64,000 nt of DNA from Circinella minor (lineage: Eukaryota; Mucoromycota; Mucoromycetes; Mucorales; Lichtheimiaceae), in NCBI GenBank assembly GCA_016758965.1, contig JAEPRB010000191.1:1-64000 (forward strand), given 5' to 3'. A program made the translations under genes and the position numbers. Of this stretch, positions 45,533 through 55,247 are shown piece after piece (position 1 is the first letter of the stretch; each line of letters starts with the position of its first letter). The notes under the pieces are model-generated. The model had not been told where the DNA came from. It worked only from the letters and a program-made list of their open reading frames with translations, and ran no database searches.

Positions 45533-46180
45533 CTATGTTAAGTAAATATATAAACTTAACGTTAAGCCTACAATTTGACAAACTAAAATAATACTAAAAT
45601 CAAATAAAATTGGAAATAATAAATATTTTTGATAAAATCTATATAAAGGGTGAAAAATTTTAGGTAATTTATCCAATAATTTATCACCATACATATAAGT
45701 TAAATAAGTAAAAGTCATACTGATAGTTAAAAAAATAGTAACTGAAGTAAAACAAATAAATGTTAAACTCATATTCTCTACTAATAATTTAGATGTTTCT
45801 AAAGAAACATCATTAATATCTAAGGAAATATCTGTTTCTAAAGGAGAATTAATATTAATATTTTGATCTGTAAAATTATTAGCAGTTTCTAAACTTTTAG
45901 CTTTATCAAAAGTAGATTTAAATTGATCATTATAATCAGAGACTTTCTCTGTATTATAATATTTAACTTTTTCAAACTCTAGTTGATCTCTTTGAATATC
46001 TAATTTTTTATTTTCTAATGCAACATTATCATTATGAACTTGTTTTAAATGTTCTAATTTTTTATCTTCAAGTTCTCTTTTTAGCTCAACTTCTTCAGTA
46101 TGAGCTTGAGCAGTTTTATTTGCGGAATAAATTCCTACAGCAGTAACTCCAATTCCAAAAATTTTTGTTAAATCTTTCAT
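45533..46180 (-). CDS. Unknown membrane protein with coiled coil (215 aa), DKxPKW subfamily
   Basis: Short hydrophobic start (IFGIGVTAVGIYSA), a long charged helix (about 24-75, LKRELEDKKLEHLKQ type, likely coiled coil), a linker, and two C-terminal helices (about 140-163 and 190-214) with YGDKLLDKLPKIFHPLYRFY between them. It is the compact homologue of the 266-aa ORF in the group II intron. ATG start, no TGA. Function unknown. Confidence 0.75.
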   Translation of the reverse strand: MKDLTKIFGIGVTAVGIYSANKTAQAHTEEVELKRELEDKKLEHLKQVHNDNVALENKKLDIQRDQLEFEKVKYYNTEKVSDYNDQFKSTFDKAKSLETANNFTDQNININSPLETDISLDINDVSLETSKLLVENMSLTFICFTSVTIFLTISMTFTYLTYMYGDKLLDKLPKIFHPLYRFYQKYLLFPILFDFSIILVCQIVGLTLSLYIYLT

Positions 46181-46343
46181 AATCTATATTTATATTCCTA
46201 TCTTACATTTCTTATTATTTATTTAACAATAAAAATGTCAATCATATATATATGGTTGAAATAGTAGTTTATCTCTTTTTAATACCCTATCTTAATTTTT
46301 AATGAATTAATTATTTAATGAAAAATTAGCCATAGTCAATTCT

Positions 46344-46440
46344 AGTTTTAATATAGAATATATTAAAACCGACCCCGGCCCAATGGGCCGGGGGAAAGTT
46401 CCCCGGGGGCACTCACCCACGGGGGGCAGGTATTTACATT
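46344..46440. repeat. GC cluster with AT arms
   Basis: TTTTAATATAGAATATATTAAAA followed by GGCCCAATGGGCC and CCCCGGGGG; same modules as array I. Within 46181-46870 there are also the 52-bp repeat (46471-46524) and a CAGGTTGTGGCC repeat (46560-46655); no gene. Confidence 0.7.
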
Positions 46441-46470
46441 GATAATAAGCCTAGGCTAGTTTTAAAATAA

Positions 46471-46524
46471 GATGGGAAATAAGTTAAATATTAATTGCGA
46501 ATAATTCAGCATTTAACCTTTACT
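46471..46524 (+). repeat. 52-bp dispersed repeat, copy 2
   Basis: Matches 4541-4600 upstream of nad4L. Confidence 0.6.
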
Positions 46525-46869
46525 TTTAAAAAAGTTTTATAGTATAATAAAAACTAATCCAGTGGACGCAGGGCCCGCCAGCCTTCAGGTTGTGGCCCAG
46601 AGGCCCGGGGCCGGGCAAAGCCCGGGCCAAGCTTTACCCGGTCCTGGCCAAGCTAAATTTAATTTATCTCGGCTTTTTTATTTTTAATTATTTTAGAAAG
46701 AGATAGAGAGGACAATAAACTCGTTTTATTCATTATTTTTATATTGGAGAGGACGAGTTTTATTATTAACTCCTTTAATTAATAAGGAAAGAGGTGGGAG
46801 GTTACTTTTTAAGGTAAACCCTAAATTTATGAATTATAGATAACTTCTATAATTAATATACACATTTAA

Positions 46870-46913
46870 TTACGCTGCGTATAGTAATAGGAATACCATC
46901 ATTAAAGCAAACA
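46870..46913 (-). pseudogene. atp9 3'-end fragment (tail B)
   Basis: Encodes MFALMMVFLLLYAA and stop; downstream block shared with tails C and D. Confidence 0.8.
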
Positions 46914-47122
46914 TACTCTTAAAACCTTTAATTCTAAAATAATTTATATAGTTTGATAGTCTCGATAAATTATGAAAGTGTAAACTGAAATGTCCAACAT
47001 TGAGAATTAACGGGTTAAGCTATAATTATAGGTAGACCCGGGGCCCCTGGCCCCGGGTTCAGGGGGCCAGGGGCTAATAATAATGACTAAGGATCTTAAA
47101 TATTAATATAAGTAACACAAAA

Positions 47123-48292
47123 ATGATATATAATGTATTACTTAATAAATTAAACCAGATGTCTTTCCTGGTTCTTTTATTGATCATGTCAACAATCTTA
47201 TTAAACACTATTCCTGCTATCTCATCAAAATCTTTAAATATTGATGTTATGAGATTTATTGATTTTTTGAATAATAATTTATTAATTATTTTTAGTGGTT
47301 CTCTTGTATTAGGTTTATTTATTTTATACATGAGAAAAAGAGTTATTTATAATACTAATTCATTATCTAATAATAATTTATCACCTGATTTAACTGTTAA
47401 TAATCCTAATCATTACAACAATAATAACGAACCTCGAACAGATGGACGAGATAGAATTGATCGAGCTTTTAATTATGCTGTAGGAACTTTTGGTATTATT
47501 GCTACTATTACCGGTATTTTAGAAGGAGGTATTCCATCTATTGGAATGTTAATCCTTTCTTTAGGATTGGGAGCAAGTGGTGGAATGTTAGGCTATCATC
47601 TAAATTCAGATAGAGAAGAAAGTCAAATTCTTATTAATAGATCAGAATCTCTTCCAGCGGATATTAATTTTAATCCACATAGACAAGAACAATTATTAAG
47701 ATTATCATTAGATAACTCTTCAATAGAAAATCTAGGCCCAAGGGGGCCTGATCTCGAGCGGCTGAGCCCCGAGGGGCTAGGTATTTCTTCTCCAACTTCA
47801 TATTCAACAAATAATTTAATTACGTACCCGTCAAGAGAAGAAGATATATCTTCATTTTCAACCACTTCTGCTCCTGCAGAAAATAATAAAGATTATTCTA
47901 AAGATTTCAATAATGTACCAAGTACAAATGAGGATGATAATAATTTATTAAACCAAATTATCAAATTTTTAGAATCAATTAAAGATAACGGGTTTTCTAA
48001 TGTAAAAGAATTTTTATTTAATTTATTTCCTTCTGACGGGGATCCCACAATGTATTACCTATTTAATGTGTCTTTAATTTTAGTTTGTATTTTAATTTTA
48101 ATTTTAATTGTATTATTTACTCTATTAGTAAAAATGTTAAAATTAGAATACCAAGAGTTTGTAAAAAATAGATCATTACTTTATAAAATTGTACTTGGTT
48201 ATTCTAAAATTAAAGAGATTAAAATTATTATTTTATTATTAGGTGTAATTTTATTATTATTAAATGTTTTTATAGGATGTTATTTTATGTGA
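47123..48292 (+). CDS. Unknown membrane protein (389 aa), relative of the cox1-fused 412-aa ORF
   Basis: N-terminal hydrophobic region; ISSKSLNIDVMRFIDFLNNN followed by a membrane helix matches the start of the foreign part of the ORF at 35041-36279. An Asn-rich linker, a Gly-rich hydrophobic segment (GGIPSIGMLILSLGLGASGG), an in-frame GC cluster (47733-47785, GPRGPDLERLSPEGLG), EDDNNLLNQIIKFLE, and C-terminal helices around LEYQEFVKNRSLLYKIVLGY follow. Encoded opposite to the neighbouring cassette ORFs. ATG start, no TGA. Function unknown. Confidence 0.73.
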   Translation: MIYNVLLNKLNQMSFLVLLLIMSTILLNTIPAISSKSLNIDVMRFIDFLNNNLLIIFSGSLVLGLFILYMRKRVIYNTNSLSNNNLSPDLTVNNPNHYNNNNEPRTDGRDRIDRAFNYAVGTFGIIATITGILEGGIPSIGMLILSLGLGASGGMLGYHLNSDREESQILINRSESLPADINFNPHRQEQLLRLSLDNSSIENLGPRGPDLERLSPEGLGISSPTSYSTNNLITYPSREEDISSFSTTSAPAENNKDYSKDFNNVPSTNEDDNNLLNQIIKFLESIKDNGFSNVKEFLFNLFPSDGDPTMYYLFNVSLILVCILILILIVLFTLLVKMLKLEYQEFVKNRSLLYKIVLGYSKIKEIKIIILLLGVILLLLNVFIGCYFM

Positions 48293-48677
48293 GATTCATA
48301 CTGGCATTATAAATAATAAGACTAGTAAACTTTATAAATAAATTATTAAAACAAATATCTTTCCTTCTCCTCCCCCTCCTATTATAATCCCTTTAAATCA
48401 TTAAATTTATAACCTTAAAATCTAATTTAGATAACTTAAATATAAGTAAAAATTAGATCTGATTCTTAACTGCTACTATAATATATATATTCATTACTAT
48501 CTTTTCTTATAAACTACGCTCAATACTTAGAAAATTATTACAACGGAAATGAAAGAAATATCTACTTTATGATTATTCAAGAAGTAAGTATTAAACTGTA
48601 TGGTAAAAAAGTAAGTGTATATTATTTATATGTCCTAAATTTAATTACTTACGAAGTCGTATATTTAGATATTTTTT

Positions 48678-49034
48678 AAAGAAAATGTAAGTGAGTCTCA
48701 AGTTAATAATTTATTAGAATTACTTTATACTTCAGTAATGAAAAATGAAGAACAAAATTCTAAATTATTTTTAATTACTAATAGTAAATTGTTTAAATTT
48801 TCTAATGAGACACTCTTGAATCTTGTTCAGGACTTACAGATTTATCATCAGAGTTATACTGGTACAACTAATTTCCCTATTATTGAAATTTCTAGATACT
48901 TCTTTATTGGATTAACTAGAATGAGAATAGAACTGAACAAATTCCATTCAAAAGATGTCGTTACTTGGACTAAAGTTTGGAACGAAGATTGTGTACCTTT
49001 GAATCGTAAGTTAGTAGATTTAATGATTCTTTAA
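48678..49034 (+). CDS. Hypothetical reading frame, 98 codons from ATG
   Basis: Open from about 48678 with an ATG at 48738 and a TAA at 49034. Contains NLVQDLQIYHQSYTG and FIGLTRMRIELNKFH. Not hydrophobic, unlike the neighbours. A short frame before it (48569-48679, KLYGKKVSVYYLYV) might be an earlier part of a broken gene. I do not recognise it. Confidence 0.4.
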   Translation, partial: KENVSESQVNNLLELLYTSVMKNEEQNSKLFLITNSKLFKFSNETLLNLVQDLQIYHQSYTGTTNFPIIEISRYFFIGLTRMRIELNKFHSKDVVTWTKVWNEDCVPLNRKLVDLMIL

Positions 49035-49218
49035 ATATTTATTAGTTAGTATAAAGATCCATCTCTCTCTAGTAATTAGAAAACCTTTAATTAAATAAGA
49101 GAAAGGGGTAGTTATTTATTTAATTTAGATACAATATAATACTCATTTATAAAAAATTGATTTGAGTATAAAAATATAGTGATTGTTCCTATATCTGCTT
49201 TAAAATGTTTAGCAGTTT

Positions 49219-49953
49219 CTATAATCGAGTAAATGAGAAATAATACTTACCATGAACTAATTGATTGAATTTAATACATCTTGATACGTATTCCTTTGTA
49301 ATACCTGTCTTTTTTTGCATTTCTCTTATTGAATTATACTCTGCCATTAAAGTTACCTTATCTGATAAATATTGATAGAGTTTCTTCGTCTTAGGGTGAT
49401 TATCTCTCATTAAATTAATTACTTCAGGAGGTCTTTTAATACCATAGCTATGGTGATTAACTCCTCTTTTTAAGGATAATTTAAATTTATGCTCTTCGGT
49501 TAAAGAATTCTTTTTAATCAGTTTACCATTTCTAAATCCTGCGACTTGTCGAATATTATAAATTGGGTATAAATTATCAAGATAATATTGCTCTGAGATA
49601 TGAATATTCGATTTCTTAGTATAGTCCAGAATAACAAGGATAAAATTTTCTAATCCATATTTAGTAATAGCTCTTACAATTGGTAAATCCACATGAGTGG
49701 GATATGCTAAATAACCTGGTTGATAGTATCTGCTTAATCTTTTATACAAATCGACACTACTTCCTACATAATATTTACCAGATAATTTACTGTACCAAAG
49801 ATATACTCCTGATCTATTAGTAGTTGCTAATTTAATATCTACTCTCTCAACAATAGGATTTACAAATAGATCTTTAGAATTCATAAATAAGTCCATGATT
49901 ACATTAGTCTCAGGTGATAAGTTTGTGTTGGTTGTCATAATAAAAGCCATCAT
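49219..49953 (-). CDS. GIY-YIG homing endonuclease downstream of atp9 (244 aa)
   Basis: The GIY-YIG module reads RSGVYLWYSKLSGKYYVGSSVDLYKR (within residues about 48-72), then EQYYLDNLYPIYN. NUMOD3-like LTEEHKFKLSLKRG is near 153 and a C-terminal helix-turn-helix has MQKKTGITKEYVSRCIK. It starts MMAFIM, echoing the MMAF of the ATP9 C-terminus, and lies 120 nt after the atp9 stop. It may be the endonuclease that opened this site for insertion. ATG start, intact. Confidence 0.9.
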   Translation of the reverse strand: MMAFIMTTNTNLSPETNVIMDLFMNSKDLFVNPIVERVDIKLATTNRSGVYLWYSKLSGKYYVGSSVDLYKRLSRYYQPGYLAYPTHVDLPIVRAITKYGLENFILVILDYTKKSNIHISEQYYLDNLYPIYNIRQVAGFRNGKLIKKNSLTEEHKFKLSLKRGVNHHSYGIKRPPEVINLMRDNHPKTKKLYQYLSDKVTLMAEYNSIREMQKKTGITKEYVSRCIKFNQLVHGKYYFSFTRL

Positions 49954-50073
49954 AAAATTTAGGTAACATGGCAGTTAGGAGGGGGGTCCAATCTAGTTAA
50001 AGATTGAACCCGTAAAGAATTAATAATGATTACACAAGTTAATTTGTGTGACTCTTATTATTATTGAAGCGAA

Positions 50074-51094
50074 TTACGCTGCGTATAGTAATAGGAATGC
50101 CATCCAAAATTGTTATCGTATAGCTCTTTATCTATACTTCAAGTAGTTACCTACTTGTTCAGACTATGTCATCAACCCATCAATAATTGATGGGTTGTCG
50201 GGCACTCGTGGAAGGATTATTGTTGGCATAACTCACCTTCTAGTCGTTGAACGTTTACTTTCCAAATGATAAATCATTCTGCCGAAAAGCACTTCGCTGC
50301 AAATTGTCCAATTGTTTAAATTGGATGTCCTTGCAATTCACCCGATGCATTTTTAATAGTTACCTATTAAATGGACGTGTTATTCATCAGTGCAAATAGA
50401 CCAATCGCCTCAGTTAATGCGACAATATTTGTTATCATAGAGGTTCTTTATCCTCTATTTCAATCTGTTACCAGATTGTTCAGACTATGTCATCAACCTG
50501 TGATTATTCAGGTTGTCGGGCACTCGTGTCCAGATTATTGCTAGTGTTGCTCACTGATTAGTCGTTGAACGTTCATATATCTATAAAACACTGATATATG
50601 CTTCGCTGCAAATTATCCAATAATATTATTGGAGTTTCTTGCAATTCACCCGATTTTTCCTATTGATCTCACGACCAAAGGGGGCACGCAATTTACCCAA
50701 GAATAGTGTAAGAGAATAATTGAGGTCGTAATGCTGGGTTTCGAGAAGTAGAGTTAATTAATGCTGCGAATACTAATCCAACCGTTATTTATAGAATTCA
50801 ATCATATAAATTTGGACTATTTCTTTTTCATCAATTTTATTGATGAATACCACATATAGTCTCTGAGGATTATATATATCCTGCTGATTGTCCAATACTA
50901 TAAATTGTAACCAATAAGGTATTACAGTCTCTAAGGATTTTCCAGCATATAGTGATATACTAAGATTAGTTTATCTCCTCTTAAGAATTATGATAAATAA
51001 ATACTAATCTATTGGCATTGGAAATACCAACTCCAGCTCCTGCTAGTCCAATAGTTGCTAATCCAGCTCCTAAAATTTTAGCTGCTGCTACCAT
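50074..51094 (-). CDS. atp9: ATP synthase subunit 9 (c-ring), four exons
   Basis: Exons on the minus strand: 51094-51026, 50782-50695, 50422-50386 and 50104-50074. Together they give 225 nt, encoding 74 residues, exactly the family length. Two membrane helices with a polar loop containing SRNPALRPQLF; the proton-binding acidic residue is the Glu of FALTEAIGLF; the Gly/Ala-rich first helix GAGLATIGLAGAGVGVGL is intact. The product forms the rotor ring of ATP synthase. All three introns are ORF-less and each exon ends in T with each intron ending in G. Several copies of its last exon lie at 43-47 kb. Confidence 0.95.
50105..50385 (-). mobile_element. atp9 intron 3, ORF-less group I (AACGTTCAACGACTA core)
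   Basis: Minus strand: GAATTGCAAGGA, CAATTTGCAGCGAAG, AAACGTTCAACGACTAGAAG, CACGAGTGCCCGACAA, GATGACATAGTCTGAAC. Same class as atp9 intron 2 and cox1 intron 3. Confidence 0.9.
50423..50694 (-). mobile_element. atp9 intron 2, ORF-less group I (AACGTTCAACGACTA core)
   Basis: Minus strand: GGGTGAATTGCAAGAAAC, ATAATTTGCAGCGAAGC, GAACGTTCAACGACTAATC, CACGAGTGCCCGACAA, GACATAGTCTGAAC. About 272 nt. Confidence 0.9.
50783..51025 (-). mobile_element. atp9 intron 1, ORF-less small group I intron
   Basis: Minus strand: CACTATATGCTGGAAAATCC, GACAATCAGCAGGATATA, CCTCAGAGACTATATGTGG, AAGAAATAGTCC. About 80 nt of its core (50870-50950) is almost identical to the nad1 intron at 62711-62795. Confidence 0.92.
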
Positions 51095-51558
51095 AATTTA
51101 TATTTATCTAGCTAAAAAGCTAGTTCTGTTAAACTCTAATGAAAATATCAATTAAAATTGATTGATAAATTATAAACGGTACTTTAAACCTTCATCATTA
51201 CTTATATAAAATTATAAATTTATTAGTTATTCTGTAAAATCAATAAAAGTATTATTTATTATAATATTATTCAGTATTATTCAGTATTTAATAATAACTA
51301 ATAAAAGGCCGAAGGCAACCTTAATCCCAAGAACCAAGTAAAAAAAATATTTTTTTTTTAATATAATCTTTTCATTTTTAGGGCCGGTCCCAGCGGTCTA
51401 AGGTAAATTTAAAATAATAATAGATTTTAAGGATTTAAGCCCGGCCCTGAGGCCTAGTCCCAGAAACAGGCTATGCTGCCCCGAGATTAATGATTTTATC
51501 TTTATAAAATCCTATATAAAAATATCAAATAATATATTATATTATCTAATATTAAATA

Positions 51559-51632
51559 TGCAAGTGGCGAGACTCGAACTCGCAATCAATTACTTGGAAG
51601 GTAATCGCATTAGCCAATTATGCTACACTTGC
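51559..51632 (-). tRNA. trnG(ucc): tRNA-Gly (UCC)
   Basis: Acceptor GCAAGTG/CACTTGC; anticodon stem ATTAC/GTAAT with loop CTTCCAA (anticodon TCC); T arm TGCGA/TCGCC-like with TTCGAGT. Confidence 0.94.
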
Positions 51633-52448
51633 TTTCTTTTATTTAATTAAAGTCTTTAGTATCTGAATTTAAAAATTTTATGTCAAATTAAGTATTCACC
51701 ATTAATCTAAATAGAATCTTATCATTAAATTAATTATATTTATTTAGGACAGAGGAAAAGAATTACCTTAGCTTAGGTCAAGATTAGTGATGCAGCCGTT
51801 GGCCTAAGTTAAATCTATTCCTTATGGATACTACTGATTAATGTATTCTATAAACGTTATTAATAATTAATTACTTTTATTACTACTAAATAACAAATAA
51901 TTCCCGGGGCCTTGGCCCCGGGAACCCAGAATTAGAAAAGCTTTGCTCCTTAAATTCTATATTTTAATTATTATTTATAGGGGCACCGAGTGTTTGATCT
52001 AGATCCTCGGGATTTTATAGAGTTATTATTTAATTTATCTGAAAGTTCCAGGTGTCAAAAGGATTAAATAACTATTAATTCCTTTAAATAGATTGAGGTT
52101 AAAAAAGATATGTTATTACTAAGTTACTTGAGAATTTAGTATTGCCCAGCTTAACATATTACTATGCTTACACCTGCAACCTATCAAGACTGTGATCTAC
52201 AGTCACTCTAATAAAGAATCGTGCCAAGATGGGCTTCCCGCTTAAGACGCTATCAGCGGTTATCCTTTCTGAACGTAGCTTTCCTGCCGTACTGTAACAG
52301 ACCTAAAATAGGTAGTAAACAATAACAGGTATACCAGAGGTTCATACCACTCGGTCCTCTCGTACTAGAGTAATGTTCTTGTCCGATTCTAATTCCATTA
52401 GTAGATAGGAACCGTACTGTCTCACGACGTACTTAACCCAACTCACGT

Positions 52449-52687
52449 CATTTAATAGAAAATATTTCTATATTCTATGGACTATATCTTCACCAATCAA
52501 ATATTGGGCACTACATGTAGTCTCTGAGATTAAAATAAATATCTTTAAATGATATATTTATAATCTGCTGATTACCCATTGTTATATACTTAAATTTATT
52601 AGGATTAACCTATTTAAGACTTTAGGGTGTTTCAGCATTTAGTAGAATTTTACACATATAAAAATATGTGGTGGCACGTATATGGGT
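52449..52687 (-). mobile_element. rnl intron 3, ORF-less group I at the peptidyl-transferase loop site
   Basis: Splits AAAGTGGT from ACGTGAGTTGGG, the well-known insertion site near E. coli position 2500. Core on the minus strand: AATGCTGAAACACC, GGGTAATCAGCAGATTA, TCTCAGAGACTACATG, GAAGATATAGTCC. Confidence 0.9.
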
Positions 52688-53308
52688 ACCACTTTACTCG
52701 GCGAACAGCCGAACCCTTGGGAGCGCCTACACCCCCAGGATGTGATGAGTCGACATCGAGGTGCCAAACCAATCTGTCAATATGGACTCTCGAGATTGAT
52801 CAGCCTGTTATCCCTAGCGTAGCTTTTATTCGTTGAGCGATGGCCATTCCATAATGGACCACCGGATCACTATGACCTACTTACGTATCTGTATGACTTG
52901 TCAGTCTTACAGTTAAGCCGGCTTATGCCATTACACTTAATTAGGCTCTCTTTAGCCCATTGGTTTCCATCCAATTTAAGCCGACCTTCGTACTTCTCCG
53001 GTACTATATGGGAGAAATCCGCCCCAGATAAACTGCCCATTAATCACTGTCCCAAAAAGATGGTATAGCGTGTTCCTAATTAAGTCAAGGTATTTCACTG
53101 ACGTCTAATCGACTCCCTTGTATTCTACACCTTAATTATAAGCACACAATGACTAACTACAGTAAAGCTGCATAGGGTCTTCCCGTCTAGCTAATGGTAA
53201 TCCGCATCTGCACGGATAATTCAATTTCACTGAGCTCATCTTGGAGACAGTAAGAGTATCGTTACACCATTCATGCACGACCATAATTAGTGGCCAAGGT
53301 ATTTCGCT

Positions 53309-54122
53309 CAAAATTAATCCCTCATTTTAAACAAGGGGGGACCAAATAATTTAATATTTGATCCCGGACTATTTCTTGTTTTATTTTCTTCCTCGGTTCG
53401 TGCTTGCAGCAATCTTTCGAATTAAATCTAATCCTTCTGGAGTAAGATGTTCTCGATTATCTAACATTGCATGAACTCGTTTGAAGTCAGCATAGTCTAA
53501 AGCTTTAGTTGTTAATAAAAGATTGTTATCCATAAATGGAAATAAGTACTTAGCTAGATCATTTCTATTTCTAATTCGAAATTGTAGTTTATTTGAAGTA
53601 TCTGATGATACATAACCACATCCAAAAAACACCACAAGTTTGTGCATAAGTTCTTTGTCTCGAATATGTTGAGTAATTGAAAATTCTAACGTTACTTGAT
53701 ATCCTAGTTTCATAGTTGAATTTTTAGAAACACTAATATGAAAACATCCTTCTCCATCAATAAATCCTACTACCCATTGAGGGTATAAAATATTGGAATT
53801 GTATAATAGTTTGTTGTTCATTTGATTAATAAAATAATTATACTTCTTAAATAGGGAGGTACCATATTTTATGATACTTAACAGAATATAAACTGAAATT
53901 ATAATCTGTTACTTTTATGGATTAACTATACCTTAGATTATTCTTAAATAAAACTCTTACATGTAGTCTCTGAGGATTCATTAATAAATGTTTCCTGCAG
54001 GTTATCCAATCTACTCTTTATTACCATTTAGGTATAGTAGACAATTAAGAGATCCCTGCATTTAGTAAGATTTCAAGACATTTTAAAATGTCAAGGGCAG
54101 CGAATATTTTAAATTCGATTCT
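53309..54122 (-). mobile_element. rnl intron 2, group I at the CTAAGGTAGCGA-type site
   Basis: Splits CCTCAGGT from AGCGAAATACC, matching a frequent site near E. coli position 1931. Core on the minus strand: AATGCAGGGATCTC, GGATAACCTGCAGGAAAC, CCTCAGAGACTACATG and GAAATAGTCC (53362-53371). Confidence 0.9.
53381..53821 (-). CDS. Single-motif LAGLIDADG homing endonuclease of rnl intron 2 (146 aa)
   Basis: One LAGLIDADG motif, WVVGFIDGEGCFHI (residues about 16-29), then LEFSITQHIRDKELM, LQFRIRNRNDL and HLTPEGLDLIRKI at the C-terminus. Size and single motif fit the homodimeric class. ATG start, no TGA, no GC insert; likely intact. Confidence 0.92.
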   Translation of the reverse strand: MNNKLLYNSNILYPQWVVGFIDGEGCFHISVSKNSTMKLGYQVTLEFSITQHIRDKELMHKLVVFFGCGYVSSDTSNKLQFRIRNRNDLAKYLFPFMDNNLLLTTKALDYADFKRVHAMLDNREHLTPEGLDLIRKIAASTNRGRK

Positions 54123-55247
54123 ACCTGAGGATCGTTATAGTTACAACCGCTGTTTACTGGAGGTTCAATCAGTACCTTAACAGTACCTCTCTTGACTTAC
54201 CAGCACTGAGCAGGTATCAGTCTTTATACATCTAGTTTCCTATTAGCAAAGACCGGTGTTTTAAGTAAACAGTCGTACTCTTCTATTCTGTGCCACGACC
54301 ATAAAGGTCGTACTCCTTCTTCCGAAGTTACGGAGTCATTTTGCCGAGTTCCTTCAAGATGATTCGCTCAACGCCTTGGTATACTCTACCAGCAGACCAG
54401 TGTCGGTTTAGGGTACGGTTAATTATCTAGCCCGGGGGGCTTAGCCCCTCGGGTCAGGCCCTCGGGGCCTAGATCATTTCCTGAATCTTAAATTTAAAAC
54501 TATACTGTTACCAATATGTATAAATTTAAAACTGTTATCTAGATCAGTTTTTCTCATCGGTTATCCCTATCGGGATTCACTCATGTGAGCTTAAAAAACC
54601 TTAGAGGCCGTTACTTTACTCAGGGAGGTTGAGCCTAGCCCTGAAACCCTTCTGCTTTCGGCGAATGGGATTTTACCCATTTTTACGTTACTCATGTCAG
54701 CATTCTCTCCTCAGTTATGTCCAGATAAGGAAACCCTATCCTTCAACCATGTTCTGAGTGTTCCGCTACCCTCCAATAAATTTTTATTGGGACAAGACCT
54801 CGGTATACTACTTAGACCCGATACATTGTCGGTGCCCTTGAAACTTATAAAACAGACCATTGAGCTATTACGCTTTCATTAACGGATGGCTGCTTCCAAG
54901 CCCACCGAATGGTTGTGTGATTTCATGGACTACCTTAATTTCACTTAGTAGTAATTTCGGGACCTTAGTTCTTGTTCTGGGCTGTTTCCCTCTCGACTAA
55001 AGACCTTAGCACCTATAGTCTGACCGTCCTTTATTAACTGTAAACCATTCCGAGGTTAGATTCCCAAACTAATACAGTTTGGGAGTCGGTTAAAAAACCG
55101 ACTCTATTGATAGAGCCATCACGACCCCCCAATCAAGTCCACGAAGGACATAGTATCCAGTGCTGTACCAGTTTACAGATACGAAGGACAACATACCAAA
55201 ATATGTTTCGCGGAATACCAGCTATCTCCAAGTTAGATTGGCCTTTC

